Shown: positions 1 through 8,335 of the stretch, piece by piece
Layout of the letters: the number at the start of each line of letters is the position of its first letter
Numbering within the stretch: the stretch's first letter is position 1
Source: Cryobacterium sp. Y57
GTDB lineage: Bacteria > Actinomycetota > Actinomycetes > Actinomycetales > Microbacteriaceae
Length of the DNA stretch: 64,000 bases
NCBI RefSeq assembly: GCF_002929505.1
Contig: NZ_PJJL01000073.1
Location: forward strand, 124,001 to 188,000
Reading direction: 5' to 3'
The notes under the pieces: generated by a model
What the model saw: only the letters and a program-made list of their open reading frames with translations
What the model was told of the DNA's origin: nothing
Database searches by the model: none
Program-made: the position numbers and the translations under genes

Positions 1-1581
1 GGGCTGAAGGGTGGCTCCACCACCGAAGACAACGAGTCCGTCGAGGTCGGCGGCGCCGAGCTCACCATCTACGACAACGTTGATCCGAAGACGGGGGAGA
101 CGCTCTGGAAAGACCTCTGCCGCGGCCCGCACCTGCCCAACACCCGCATGATCGGCAACGGCTACTCGCTCACCCGCCTGGCCGCCGCCTACTGGCGTGG
201 TTCCGAGAAAAACCCGCAGCTGCAGCGCATCTACGGCACCGCCTGGCCCACCAAGGACGAACTGCGCGCCTACCAAACCCGCCAGGAAGAGGCCGCCAAG
301 CGCGATCATCGCAAGCTCGGCGCCGAACTCGACCTGTTCAGCTTTCCTGAGGAGATCGGCTCAGGCCTGGCCGTGTTCCACCCCAAGGGCGGCATCATCC
401 GTCAGGAGATGGAAAGCTACTCCCGCAAGCGCCACGTGGAAGCCGGCTACGACTTCGTCTACTCGCCGCACATCACCAAGTCGACCCTGTTCGAAACCTC
501 GGGCCACCTCGACTGGTACCGCGACGGCATGTTCCCGCCGATGCACCTCGACGAGGAACGTGACGAGACCGGCCATGTCACCCGCCAGGGCGTCGACTAC
601 TACCTCAAGCCCATGAACTGCCCGTTCCACAACCTCATCTTCAAGTCCAGCGGCCGCAGCTACCGCGAGTTGCCGATGCGCCTGTTCGAATTCGGGTCGG
701 TTTACCGCTACGAGAAGTCCGGCGTGCTCAACGGGCTCACCCGGGTGCGCGGCATGACCCAGGACGACGCCCACATCTACACGACCAAGGAAGGCATGAA
801 AGAGGAGCTCACCAGCACGCTCAACTTCGTGCTGCAGCTGCTCGCCGATTACGGCCTCGAGGACTATTACCTCGAGCTGTCCACCAAAGACCCGAAAAAG
901 TTCGTCGGCAGCGACGACGCCTGGGACGAAGCGACCGAGACGCTGCGGGAAGTCGCGGAGGCATCCGGTCTCGATCTGGTCGCCGACCCGGGCGGGGCGG
1001 CGTTCTACGGCCCGAAGATCTCGGTGCAGGCCCGCGATGCCATCGGCCGCACCTGGCAGATGTCGACCATTCAGCTCGACTTCAACCTGCCCGAACGGTT
1101 CGACCTCGAATACACCGCGAACGACGGCAGCCGCCAGCGCCCGGTCATGATCCACCGCGCCCTGTTCGGCTCGATCGAACGCTTCTTCGCCGTGCTCACC
1201 GAGCACTATGCCGGGGCGTTCCCGGTCTGGCTGGCGCCGGTGCAGGTCGTGGGCATCCCCGTCTCCGAGCAGTACGGCCCGTACCTCGACGACGTGATCG
1301 CCACCCTGAAGAAAGTCGGCGTGCGCGCTGAGGTCGACCATTCCGACGACCGCATGCAGAAGAAGATTCGCACCCACACCAAAGCCAAGGTGCCCTACCA
1401 GCTCATTGTGGGCGAAGACGACCAGGCCAACGGAGCGCTGAGTTTTCGTTTTCGAGACGGTACGCAGCAAAATGGCGTGCCGGTCGCCGAGGCCGTGCGC
1501 CTCATCGTGGAATCGATCGAGAACCGCGCTCAGGTCACCACGAGCCCGGTTGCCCCGATCGCGGCCGAAGTACAGGCGTAG
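1..1581 (+). CDS. thrS: Threonine--tRNA ligase, 5'-truncated by the window edge
   Basis: Class II aminoacyl-tRNA synthetase that charges tRNA-Thr in the cytoplasm. The reading frame is open from base 1, so the N-terminal TGS and much of the editing domain lie outside; 526 residues are visible. Seen: the end of the editing/SAD region ([16 protein letters not shown]), the class II motif 2 loop ([13 protein letters not shown] followed by [13 protein letters not shown]), the zinc-site cysteine in [11 protein letters not shown], motif 3 around [15 protein letters not shown], and the C-terminal anticodon-binding domain from about base 1210. The short Ala/Val-rich tail after the anticodon domain is ordinary variation. 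The HIT gene starts one base after the stop, so the two are probably cotranscribed. Confidence 0.98.
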   Translation, partial: GLKGGSTTEDNESVEVGGAELTIYDNVDPKTGETLWKDLCRGPHLPNTRMIGNGYSLTRLAAAYWRGSEKNPQLQRIYGTAWPTKDELRAYQTRQEEAAKRDHRKLGAELDLFSFPEEIGSGLAVFHPKGGIIRQEMESYSRKRHVEAGYDFVYSPHITKSTLFETSGHLDWYRDGMFPPMHLDEERDETGHVTRQGVDYYLKPMNCPFHNLIFKSSGRSYRELPMRLFEFGSVYRYEKSGVLNGLTRVRGMTQDDAHIYTTKEGMKEELTSTLNFVLQLLADYGLEDYYLELSTKDPKKFVGSDDAWDEATETLREVAEASGLDLVADPGGAAFYGPKISVQARDAIGRTWQMSTIQLDFNLPERFDLEYTANDGSRQRPVMIHRALFGSIERFFAVLTEHYAGAFPVWLAPVQVVGIPVSEQYGPYLDDVIATLKKVGVRAEVDHSDDRMQKKIRTHTKAKVPYQLIVGEDDQANGALSFRFRDGTQQNGVPVAEAVRLIVESIENRAQVTTSPVAPIAAEVQA

Positions 1582-1582
1582 C

Positions 1583-2191
1583 ATGACGGAAATTCCGGAC
1601 GATCGACTGCGCGGCTCGGAATCTGTCGCCCCGGATGCGACCGAAGTCTCTGCGGCGTTCGCGGCGGTTCCGGATGCCTTCCAACGCCTCTGGACACCGC
1701 ATCGGATGGTCTATATCCAGGAGGGGCAGCAGCCACACCCGGATGACTGCCCGTTCTGCATCGCACCGAGTCTGGACGACGAGAAGGCGCTGATCGTGGC
1801 GCGCGGCACCCACGCTTATGTGCTGCTCAACCTATTTCCATACAACAGCGGTCACCTGCTGGTCTGCCCGTATCGGCACGTCGCCACCTACGACCAGGCC
1901 ACACCGGAGGAGGTCGCCGAAATCGGCGAACTCACGCAGATCGCCATGCGGGTTCTGAAGCAGGTGTCCAATTGTGACGGATTCAACATCGGCATGAATC
2001 AGGGGCGCATCGCCGGGGCGGGCATCGCCGAGCATCTGCACCAGCACATCGTGCCCCGCTGGGCCCTCGACTCGAATTTCTTCCCGATCATCGCCGGCAC
2101 CAAGGCGATTCCGCGCCTGCTCGGCGACGTACGGCGCGAAATCGCCGATGGCTGGCCCGGCGCCACGACGGCGGCTGCAGCGACCCGCTAA
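1583..2191 (+). CDS. HIT-family nucleotide phosphorylase/hydrolase (Ap4A phosphorylase-like)
   Basis: A 202-residue histidine-triad protein. The catalytic motif HLHQHIVPRW is near residue 152, and an upstream CPFC pair (near residue 53) precedes the core NLFPYNSGHLLVCPYRHV. Gene position directly after thrS and the CPFC plus HLHQH arrangement match Mycobacterium tuberculosis Rv2613c, known as a diadenosine tetraphosphate phosphorylase, so cleavage of Ap4A made by stressed aminoacyl-tRNA synthetases is the likely role (inference). ATG at 1583 is chosen because it lies one base after the thrS stop and gives the usual family length; the frame is open further upstream inside thrS but that segment is not HIT-like. 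A general HIT hydrolase cannot be excluded. Confidence 0.9.
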   Translation: MTEIPDDRLRGSESVAPDATEVSAAFAAVPDAFQRLWTPHRMVYIQEGQQPHPDDCPFCIAPSLDDEKALIVARGTHAYVLLNLFPYNSGHLLVCPYRHVATYDQATPEEVAEIGELTQIAMRVLKQVSNCDGFNIGMNQGRIAGAGIAEHLHQHIVPRWALDSNFFPIIAGTKAIPRLLGDVRREIADGWPGATTAAAATR

Positions 2192-2280
2192 CTCTAGAAA
2201 CACTGGACGCGTGCTGGCGCGCGCCTGGTCTTCCCCTGTCGGTGCACTAGCCGCCGACCAGACCACCACCGTGCAAGGAA

Positions 2281-2286
2281 TATAAT
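2281..2286 (+). promoter_or_regulatory. TATAAT -10 box giving a probably leaderless pdxS transcript
   Basis: A perfect TATAAT hexamer ends 6 bases before the pdxS ATG at 2293, so transcription would start at or next to the initiation codon. No Shine-Dalgarno is present, which fits a leaderless mRNA. No good -35 hexamer is seen at 16-18 bp upstream, so an activator such as a MocR-type PdxR may be needed (inference; no pdxR gene is in the window). Confidence 0.6.
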
Positions 2287-2292
2287 CGTATT

Positions 2293-3195
2293 ATGACTAA
2301 ATCAACCTCCGCCGAGCAGTTCGGCTCGAGCCGCGTCAAGCGTGGACTCGCCGAAATGCTCAAGGGCGGCGTCATCATGGACGTCGTCACCGCTGCCCAG
2401 GCTCGTATTGCTGAAGACGCCGGCGCTGTCGCCGTCATGGCTCTTGAACGCGTTCCCGCCGACATTCGCTCACAGGGTGGCGTAGCCCGGATGAGCGACC
2501 CTGACCTCATCGACAGCATCATCGCGGAGGTCAACATTCCGGTCATGGCCAAGGCTCGTATCGGCCACTTCGTCGAGGCGCAGATTCTTGAAGTGCTCGG
2601 CGTTGACTACATCGATGAGTCCGAGGTGCTCAGCCCGGCCGACTACATGAACCACATCGACAAGTGGAATTTCACCATTCCCTTCGTCTGCGGTGCTACC
2701 AACCTCGGAGAGGCGCTTCGCCGCATCAATGAGGGTGCGGCCATGATCCGTTCCAAGGGAGAGGCCGGCACCGGCGACGTCTCCGAAGCCACCAAGCACA
2801 TCCGCACCATCAACGGCGAGATCAAGCGTCTCACCTCACTCAGTCGCGACGAACTGTACGTCGCCGCCAAGGAGCTGCAGGCACCCTACGAGCTCGTCGT
2901 TGAGATCGCCTCCACCGGTAAGCTGCCCGTCGTGCTGTTCACCGCCGGAGGCGTGGCCACTCCGGCTGACGCTGCCATGATGATGCAACTCGGCGCTGAC
3001 GGCGTTTTCGTCGGCTCCGGCATCTTCAAGTCGGGCAACCCCGAGCAGCGCGCAGCGGCCATCGTCAAGGCCGTCACGTTCTACGACGACGCCAAGGTCA
3101 TCGCAGATGTCTCGCGTGGCCTCGGCGAAGCCATGGTCGGCATCAACGTGTCGGACATTCCCGCGCCGCACCTCCTCTCGACCCGCGGCTGGTAA
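2293..3195 (+). CDS. pdxS: Pyridoxal 5'-phosphate synthase, synthase subunit PdxS
   Basis: Lyase subunit of the DXP-independent PLP synthase. It condenses ribose 5-phosphate, glyceraldehyde 3-phosphate and ammonia (delivered by PdxT) into PLP, in a 12+12 complex with PdxT. The 300-residue length is standard. Visible hallmarks are MKGG-type N-terminal strand ([10 protein letters not shown]), the Schiff-base lysine in [15 protein letters not shown], the second lysine segment [14 protein letters not shown], and the phosphate-binding end [28 protein letters not shown] (given here only as its two ends: FTAGGVATP and GVFVGSGIF). It is followed after 11 bp by pdxT, forming a two-gene unit. Confidence 0.98.
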   Translation: MTKSTSAEQFGSSRVKRGLAEMLKGGVIMDVVTAAQARIAEDAGAVAVMALERVPADIRSQGGVARMSDPDLIDSIIAEVNIPVMAKARIGHFVEAQILEVLGVDYIDESEVLSPADYMNHIDKWNFTIPFVCGATNLGEALRRINEGAAMIRSKGEAGTGDVSEATKHIRTINGEIKRLTSLSRDELYVAAKELQAPYELVVEIASTGKLPVVLFTAGGVATPADAAMMMQLGADGVFVGSGIFKSGNPEQRAAAIVKAVTFYDDAKVIADVSRGLGEAMVGINVSDIPAPHLLSTRGW

Positions 3196-3206
3196 CTGAG
3201 CGGTTC

Positions 3207-3848
3207 GTGACGATCCTCTCCATGCGCACCCGACCGGCAGAAACCGCTGTACCAGCAGGTCTGCGGGTCGGGGTGCTCGCCCTGCAGGGCGATTTTCGCG
3301 AACACGCGCACGTGTTGCGCGAACTCGGCGCACACGTCGATGCGATACGCCGCCCGGAAGAACTCGACCGCATCGACGGTCTGGTCATCCCGGGCGGTGA
3401 ATCGAGCGTCATGGACAAACTCGCCCGCACGTTCGGTCTCGCCGCGCCGCTGAAGGCCGCTATTCGGGGCGGACTGCCGGTCTACGGCACGTGCGCCGGC
3501 CTCATCATGCTGGCCGACACGATCATCGACGGTATGAACGGTCAACAGAGTCTCGGCGGACTCGACATCGTCGTGCGCCGCAACGCCTTCGGGTCGCAGA
3601 CGGCCTCCTTTGAGACCGACCTCGACATTGCGGTGCTCGGTCAGCAGCCGGTGCATGCCGTGTTCATTCGAGCACCGGTCGTGGAAACCATCGGTGCGCG
3701 GGCGACCGCGCTGGCCACCCTCAAGGACGGACGCTGCGTCGCTGTCGAGCAAGGAAACCTGCTCGGGACCTCCTTTCACCCGGAAATCACCGGCGAATAC
3801 CGTTTTCACCAGTATTTCCTGCAGAAGGTGATGTCCGCCGCGCGGTGA
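3207..3848 (+). CDS. pdxT: Pyridoxal 5'-phosphate synthase, glutaminase subunit PdxT
   Basis: Class I glutamine amidotransferase that hydrolyses glutamine and channels ammonia to PdxS. Seen: VGVLALQGDFREH at the N-terminus, the oxyanion-region PGGESSVMDKL, the nucleophilic cysteine in YGTCAGLIML, and the His-Glu of the catalytic triad in SFHPEITGEYRFHQYF. The start is uncertain: GTG at 3207 gives 213 residues, while ATG at 3222 in the same frame gives 208; neither has a strong Shine-Dalgarno. The conserved fold starts about 20 residues after the GTG, so the shorter form is equally plausible. Confidence 0.96.
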   Translation: MTILSMRTRPAETAVPAGLRVGVLALQGDFREHAHVLRELGAHVDAIRRPEELDRIDGLVIPGGESSVMDKLARTFGLAAPLKAAIRGGLPVYGTCAGLIMLADTIIDGMNGQQSLGGLDIVVRRNAFGSQTASFETDLDIAVLGQQPVHAVFIRAPVVETIGARATALATLKDGRCVAVEQGNLLGTSFHPEITGEYRFHQYFLQKVMSAAR

Positions 3849-3861
3849 GAAGTCGGCTTAA

Positions 3862-3891
3862 TTGTGTCGTGTGCGCGAGTGTGGCTAGGGT
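3862..3891 (+). promoter_or_regulatory. Promoter upstream of the DUF1697 gene (TTGTGT / TAGGGT)
   Basis: TTGTGT at 3862-3867 and TAGGGT at 3886-3891 are separated by 18 bp. TAGGGT fits the TANNNT -10 pattern common in actinobacteria and ends exactly 6 bases before an ATG at 3898, predicting transcription start at that ATG. Read by eye only; no experimental support. Confidence 0.5.
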
Positions 3892-3897
3892 TCAGAC

Positions 3898-3927
3898 ATG
3901 ACTCAGACAACCGGTGGTCAACGATGA
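3898..3927 (+). CDS. Nine-codon leaderless mini-ORF overlapping the DUF1697 start
   Basis: ATG at 3898 opens a 9-codon frame (MTQTTGGQR) whose TGA at 3925-3927 overlaps the DUF1697 ATG at 3924 as ATGA. Its ATG is 6 bases after a TAGGGT -10 box, so it would be the first codon of the transcript. The arrangement suggests ribosomes load on the leaderless mini-ORF and reinitiate on DUF1697. The peptide has no recognised homology; it may matter only as a translation starter. Chance occurrence cannot be excluded. Confidence 0.4.
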   Translation: MTQTTGGQR

Positions 3928-4484
3928 CCCGATATGTAGCACTGCTCCGTGGCATCAACGTCAACGTCAACGGCATCACCATAGCCATGACGGATCTTGC
4001 TGAAACATTCCACGAACTCGGTTACATCGACGTCAAAACCGTGTTGGCAAGTGGCAATGTGATCTTCAGTATCGACAGTCCGCTCGTTGATAAAGCGGAT
4101 GCGGCGGCCCTCAAGGCCCGAATCGAGAAGGCCCTGGCGGCTCGGTTTGACTACGAGGCGTGGATCGTGCTCGTCGACGCCGAATCCCTCGACCGGATCG
4201 TTCGCGCCTACCCCTTCGACGCGGACCGCGACGGCTGGCATCCGTATGTGATGTTCTCCTCGGACCCGGGACATCTCAGCGAGCTCGCCGGACACGGTAA
4301 AGAACTCGAGGCCGCCGAGGAACGCATCGAACTCGGCCATGGTGTGCTCTACTGGGAGGTTCGCAAGTCGGTCGGCATCAAGAGTGCTTTCAGCAAGAAG
4401 AGTGCCAAGCTCAAGTACCGCAACACGACGACCACCCGCAACCTGCACACTCTGCACAAGCTGCTGGAACTCACACCGGGATAG
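3924..4484 (+). CDS. DUF1697 family protein
   Basis: A 186-residue protein beginning with the family signature MTRYVALLRGINV and containing the characteristic SGNVIF segment near residue 50 and a C-terminal KSAFSKKSAKLKYRNTTTTRN stretch (TTTRN is the conserved part). The family is widespread in bacteria and has no established biochemical function. The start at 3924 is preferred because the conserved N-terminus begins there; the frame is open 60 bases upstream, but that part would precede the predicted transcription start. It sits between pdxT and yebC with its own promoter and so is probably an independent accessory gene. Confidence 0.88.
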   Translation: MTRYVALLRGINVNVNGITIAMTDLAETFHELGYIDVKTVLASGNVIFSIDSPLVDKADAAALKARIEKALAARFDYEAWIVLVDAESLDRIVRAYPFDADRDGWHPYVMFSSDPGHLSELAGHGKELEAAEERIELGHGVLYWEVRKSVGIKSAFSKKSAKLKYRNTTTTRNLHTLHKLLELTPG

Positions 4485-4612
4485 ACTGATTTAGCACCTA
4501 CGCGTGCACCGACCACGCACTGCCGCCGTCCGCAGCATAACGGCCACAGAGCCACGGGCCCCCGCGCCTGCTGCACCACGTCCAAACGATCGAGCACAAC
4601 AACGGGAGATGT

Positions 4613-5377
4613 ATGTCCGGGCATTCCAAATGGGCCACCACCAAGCACCAGAAAGCGGTCACCGACTCCAGGCGGGCCAAGGCGTTCGCCAAGCTCATCA
4701 AGAACATCGAGGTTGCGGCTCGATTGGGCGGCGCTGACCTCTCGGGTAACCCGACGCTGGTCGACGCCATTCAGAAGGCCAAGAAGACCTCGGTACCCAA
4801 CGACAACATCGACCGCGCGGTCAAGCGCGGTGCCGGCCTATCGGGCGAGCAGGTCGACTACACGACCATCATGTACGAGGGCTACGCCACCCACGGTGTC
4901 GCGATCATGATCGAGTGCCTCACCGACAATAAAAATCGTGCAGCGGCCGAGGTGCGCACCGCGATGGCCCGCAACGGCGGAGCCATGGCCGATCCGGGCA
5001 GCGTCGCCTACAACTTTCACCGCAAGGGCGTCGTTGTGGTCAAGCACCTGCCGACGCTCACCGAAGACGACATCATGCTTGCCGTTCTCGATGCCGGCGC
5101 CGAAGAAGTCATTGACGAGGGTGAGACCTTCGAGATTCACTCCAATGTGAGCGACCTCGTCGCTACCCGCACCGCGCTGCAGGCCGCCGGCATCGACTAT
5201 GAGTCAGCGGATATTGCGTTCATTCCCTCGCTCAAGATCGAGGTCGATGCTGAAACCGCCCGCAAGGTGTTCCACCTGATCGACGCCATGGAAGATCTTG
5301 ACGACGTGCAGAACGTGTATTCCAATTACGATCTGTCGGCCGAGGTGCAGGCCGCACTCGCGAGCGAGTCCGAGTAG
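4613..5377 (+). CDS. YebC/PmpR-family transcription/translation regulator
   Basis: A 254-residue YebC-type protein starting [21 protein letters not shown], typical of the family, with the conserved [14 protein letters not shown] segment near residue 62 and GTVAYNF-like motif ([11 protein letters not shown]) near residue 128. YebC proteins are described both as DNA-binding regulators (of ruv and quorum-sensing genes in some species) and as factors aiding translation of polyproline stretches. The GGGAGA Shine-Dalgarno at 4605-4610 supports the start. It directly precedes ruvC by 4 bp and is probably in the same transcript. Confidence 0.95.
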   Translation: MSGHSKWATTKHQKAVTDSRRAKAFAKLIKNIEVAARLGGADLSGNPTLVDAIQKAKKTSVPNDNIDRAVKRGAGLSGEQVDYTTIMYEGYATHGVAIMIECLTDNKNRAAAEVRTAMARNGGAMADPGSVAYNFHRKGVVVVKHLPTLTEDDIMLAVLDAGAEEVIDEGETFEIHSNVSDLVATRTALQAAGIDYESADIAFIPSLKIEVDAETARKVFHLIDAMEDLDDVQNVYSNYDLSAEVQAALASESE

Positions 5378-5381
5378 TTCG

Positions 5382-6008
5382 ATGGCGGTACGGGTTCTCG
5401 GCATCGATCCGGGCCTCACCCGTTGCGGTGTGGGCGTGGTCGACGTCGAGGGTAACCGCTCGGCTCGCCTGGTGGATGTGACGGTGCTGCGTAGCGCACC
5501 CGATCTGCCCCTGGAGCAGCGTCTGCTGCTGCTGGCCGAGGGCTTGGAAGACATGCTCGACCGCCATCGGCCTCAATTCATTGCCATTGAACGCGTCTTC
5601 GCCCAGCACAACGTGCGCACCGTCATGGGCACCGCGCAGATCAGCGGCGTCGCCCTACTCCTCGCCGCGAAGCGCGGTCTGCCGGTGACCCTGCACACCC
5701 CGAGCGAAGTGAAGGCGGCCATCACCGGCTACGGCGCTGCCGACAAGAAACAAGTCGGCACGATGGTCGCCCGCATCCTGGGGCTGACCGAAATTCCCCA
5801 ACCAGCCGACGCAGCGGATGCCCTCGCCCTCGCGATCTGCCACGCGTGGCGTACCGGGGCATCCGGTGGAACTCTGCCGACCGTCACCTCGGTGAAAGCG
5901 GCCGTCGTCAGGCCCGGAGCGCTCACCCCCGCCCAGAAAGCGTGGCGCGACGCCGAACGTAAATCGGTGCCAGCAGTGTCGGTGGTGCCCCGTAGTCTTA
6001 AGCGGTGA
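5382..6008 (+). CDS. ruvC: Crossover junction endodeoxyribonuclease RuvC
   Basis: Holliday-junction resolvase acting with RuvAB in recombinational repair. The product has 208 residues. Catalytic acidic residues are visible in [10 protein letters not shown] (Asp near residue 7), [10 protein letters not shown] (Glu near residue 68), and [14 protein letters not shown] (Asp and His near residues 145-153). The ATG at 5382 is chosen because the fold begins immediately after it ([11 protein letters not shown]). About 25 C-terminal residues beyond the core are rich in Pro/Ala/Lys. The stop TGA overlaps the ruvA GTG start (GTGA), indicating coupled translation. Confidence 0.97.
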   Translation: MAVRVLGIDPGLTRCGVGVVDVEGNRSARLVDVTVLRSAPDLPLEQRLLLLAEGLEDMLDRHRPQFIAIERVFAQHNVRTVMGTAQISGVALLLAAKRGLPVTLHTPSEVKAAITGYGAADKKQVGTMVARILGLTEIPQPADAADALALAICHAWRTGASGGTLPTVTSVKAAVVRPGALTPAQKAWRDAERKSVPAVSVVPRSLKR

Positions 6009-6673
6009 TCTCCTCCGTACGTGGCCCTGTCCGCTCAGCTGTCGGCTCAACCGTCGTGATCGAGGTCGGCGGTGTCGGTCTCGCCGTGCAGGTGACGCCG
6101 GCCACCGCACTCGGCCTGCGCATCGACGAGGAAGCCCGGCTGGTGACCGTACTCATCGTGCGTGAGGATTCGCTCACGCTCTATGGCTTTCCGAGCGGCG
6201 ATGAGCTCGCCGTCTTCGAACTGCTCGTCGGTGTGACCGGTGTGGGGCCCAAGTCCGCTCTCGGCGTGCTCGCGGTGCTCACCCCCAACCAGATCGCGCA
6301 GGCTGTCGCCGGTGATGACGACGGCGTGTTCCGTAAGGTCAGCGGCATCGGACCGAAAACGGCAAAACTCATCGTGCTCTCCCTGGCCGGCAAACTCGCG
6401 GTGACGGCGGCAACCTCTCCAGCCCGAGCACGTGGGGCCTCCTCGGTCGCGGCCAGCGTGCTGGCTGCACTGATCGGCCTCGGCTGGTCGGAGCGGGTCG
6501 CGGCGGAGGCGGTCGACGAGACCCTGTCCGAGCTGGCGGATGCCGCCGGCGCAGACTCCGCCCCGCCTGCGGTTGCCGCTGTGCTCCGGTTGGCCCTCGG
6601 CCGGCTCGGACCGGCAGCGCACCACGTGACCGGTGTGGCCGCCGCAGCGAGCACCGGAACGGCTCGCTCGTGA
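6005..6673 (+). CDS. ruvA: Holliday junction branch migration protein RuvA
   Basis: Junction-binding subunit of the RuvAB branch-migration motor. The 222-residue product has the N-terminal OB fold (MISSVRGPV to LYGFPS), two helix-hairpin-helix motifs ([11 protein letters not shown] near residue 77 and [12 protein letters not shown] near residue 111), and the C-terminal RuvB-interacting domain ending in [13 protein letters not shown]. It begins with GTG overlapping the ruvC stop, and its own stop overlaps the GTG of ruvB, so ruvC-ruvA-ruvB are translationally coupled. Confidence 0.97.
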   Translation: MISSVRGPVRSAVGSTVVIEVGGVGLAVQVTPATALGLRIDEEARLVTVLIVREDSLTLYGFPSGDELAVFELLVGVTGVGPKSALGVLAVLTPNQIAQAVAGDDDGVFRKVSGIGPKTAKLIVLSLAGKLAVTAATSPARARGASSVAASVLAALIGLGWSERVAAEAVDETLSELADAAGADSAPPAVAAVLRLALGRLGPAAHHVTGVAAAASTGTARS

Positions 6674-7719
6674 CAACCGATCCATCCATCGAGAACCCTG
6701 CCGTTCAGCTGGTCAACCCCTCGCTGGAAAGCGAGTCAGAGCTGGCGTTCGAGGGCGCCCTGCGCCCGGCGAGTCTGGGCGAATTCGTTGGCCAGAAGAA
6801 GGTGCGTGGGCAGTTGCAGCTGCTGCTGACCGCTGCGACGATGCAGAACCGCACACCCGACCACATCCTTCTGGCCGGCCCTCCCGGCCTCGGCAAGACC
6901 ACCCTGGCCATGATCGTCGCCTACGAGGGCAACCGTCCGTTACGCATGTCGAGCGGTCCAGCCATTCAACACGCCGGCGATCTCGCGGCCGTGCTGTCGT
7001 CCCTGGTACCCGGCGAGGTACTCTTCATCGACGAGATCCACCGCATGGCTCGCTCCGCGGAAGAGATGCTCTACCTCGCCATGGAGGACTTTCGCATCGA
7101 CATCATGGTCGGCAAGGGCGCCGGCGCCACCTCGGTCCCGCTCGAACTGGCCCCGTTCACCCTGGTCGGCGCCACTACCCGGTCCGGGCTGCTGCCGAAC
7201 CCCTTGCGTGACCGATTCGGTTTCACCGCCCATCTCGAGTTCTACGCTCAGAGCGAGCTCGAACAAGTTCTCGCTCGGGCAGCACACTTAATCGGGCTGC
7301 CGATCAAAAAGGATGCTCTCGCCGAAATCGCCGGGCGATGCCGCGGCACGCCGCGCATCGCGAATCGCCTGCTGCGTCGGGTACGGGACTATGCGCTCGT
7401 GCACGGGGGAGCGGCCGACATTGCTGCGGTGCATGCAGCTCTCGAACTCTATGACGTCGATGCGATCGGCCTCGACCGCCTCGATCGCGAGGTGATGAAG
7501 ATCATCTTGACCCGGTTCGGGGGAGGGCCGGTAGGGCTCAACACCCTGGCCGTGTCTGTTGGCGAAGAGTCCGAAACGGTGGAGGCGGTGGTAGAGCCGT
7601 TTTTGGTGCGGATAGGATTTCTCACGCGCACCCCGCGAGGTCGAGTTGCCACCAGCGCAGCATGGCAACACTTCGGTCTGACCTCTCCTCAGGGCAGTGC
7701 GACCCTTCTTGACCTATAA
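6670..7719 (+). CDS. ruvB: Holliday junction branch migration DNA helicase RuvB
   Basis: AAA+ motor of branch migration, 349 residues. Walker A is GPPGLGKTT near residue 78, Walker B FIDEIHRM near residue 120, sensor 1 [18 protein letters not shown] near residue 172 with the arginine finger in PLRDRFG, and the C-terminal winged helix contains the conserved [16 protein letters not shown] region and the TPRGR box. The GTG start at 6670 overlaps the ruvA stop. A TATAAT hexamer overlaps its own stop codon and may drive yajC. Confidence 0.98.
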   Translation: MTTDPSIENPAVQLVNPSLESESELAFEGALRPASLGEFVGQKKVRGQLQLLLTAATMQNRTPDHILLAGPPGLGKTTLAMIVAYEGNRPLRMSSGPAIQHAGDLAAVLSSLVPGEVLFIDEIHRMARSAEEMLYLAMEDFRIDIMVGKGAGATSVPLELAPFTLVGATTRSGLLPNPLRDRFGFTAHLEFYAQSELEQVLARAAHLIGLPIKKDALAEIAGRCRGTPRIANRLLRRVRDYALVHGGAADIAAVHAALELYDVDAIGLDRLDREVMKIILTRFGGGPVGLNTLAVSVGEESETVEAVVEPFLVRIGFLTRTPRGRVATSAAWQHFGLTSPQGSATLLDL

Positions 7720-7720
7720 T
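7715..7720 (+). promoter_or_regulatory. Candidate -10 box (TATAAT) for yajC-secD-secF
   Basis: A perfect TATAAT covers the TAA stop of ruvB. If used, it would give a 5' untranslated leader of about 105 bases before yajC. No matching -35 hexamer is seen at the expected distance, and a perfect hexamer at a stop codon can arise by chance in a Leu-stop context, so this is tentative. Confidence 0.3.
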
Positions 7721-7832
7721 TCAATTTGGCCCGTCTGCCTATAGCTGTAATTCAGTAGGCGCGTCCCCGCAAATCGGGCCCCCATCACAAGCTTCGGCCA
7801 CTCGTGCCGCAATCGAAAGGTAATACAGTTTT

Positions 7833-8219
7833 ATGGATTCATTGACTCTCGTCATGTTGGCCGTTTTGGCCGTTCTTGTCTTCTTCATGTTCCGAAACGG
7901 CCGCAAGCGCAAGAAGGACCAGGAAGCGCTGCAGGCCACCATGGTTCCCGGCGCCGACGTTATGACCAACTTCGGCATGTACGGCACGATCATCGCTATT
8001 GATGAAGAAGCCAACAAAGTCGAGCTGCAGATCGCCCCCGGCGTCGTCGTCGAAATTCACCGTCAGACCATCGCCCGCGTGGTGGAGCCGGTTGTCGTCG
8101 ACGTTTCCGAGGGCTCTAGTGTTGATAGCATCGATTCGCTCACCGAGCCGGAATTCGGCCAGCGCGTTGCCGATGTCGACACCGACACCACCGAACAGCC
8201 GAAAAAGGGTGACGCGTAG
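7833..8219 (+). CDS. yajC: Preprotein translocase subunit YajC
   Basis: Small accessory membrane protein of the SecDF-YajC complex, which assists Sec-dependent export. The 128-residue product has one N-terminal transmembrane helix (about residues 3-22, LTLVMLAVLAVLVFFMF), a basic cytoplasmic RNGRKRKKD segment, and the conserved YajC core TNFGMYGTIIAID with VVVEIHRQTIARVV. A GAAAGG Shine-Dalgarno lies 10 bases before ATG. The acidic C-terminal tail of about 40 residues is common in actinobacterial homologues. secD follows after a 116-bp gap that holds a strong hairpin. Confidence 0.95.
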   Translation: MDSLTLVMLAVLAVLVFFMFRNGRKRKKDQEALQATMVPGADVMTNFGMYGTIIAIDEEANKVELQIAPGVVVEIHRQTIARVVEPVVVDVSEGSSVDSIDSLTEPEFGQRVADVDTDTTEQPKKGDA

Positions 8220-8287
8220 TTTTCAACTTTTAGGGCATACTCGCTTGGCACCATAGTTCACACAACGCACGTACTGCATCACGCGGC

Positions 8288-8313
8288 GCGCCCACGCATG
8301 TTGGCGTGGGCGC
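8288..8313 (+). other. Strong hairpin in the yajC-secD intergenic leader
   Basis: GCGCCCACGC at 8288-8297 pairs perfectly with GCGTGGGCGC at 8304-8313 (10 bp, 6-base loop ATGTTG). It ends 22 bases before the secD GTG and is not followed by a T-run, so it is not a classical terminator. It could tune secD translation or mark an mRNA processing point; neither is shown. Confidence 0.65.
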
Positions 8314-8335
8314 CAACAGAAAGCTGAGTTCATAG

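Noticed and set aside
361-1584. Long minus-strand open frame antisense to thrS (and similar long antisense frames, for example 48638-49870 and 26562-27713)
   Set aside because: These mirror the high third-position GC of the sense genes, give no family motifs, and lack ribosome sites.
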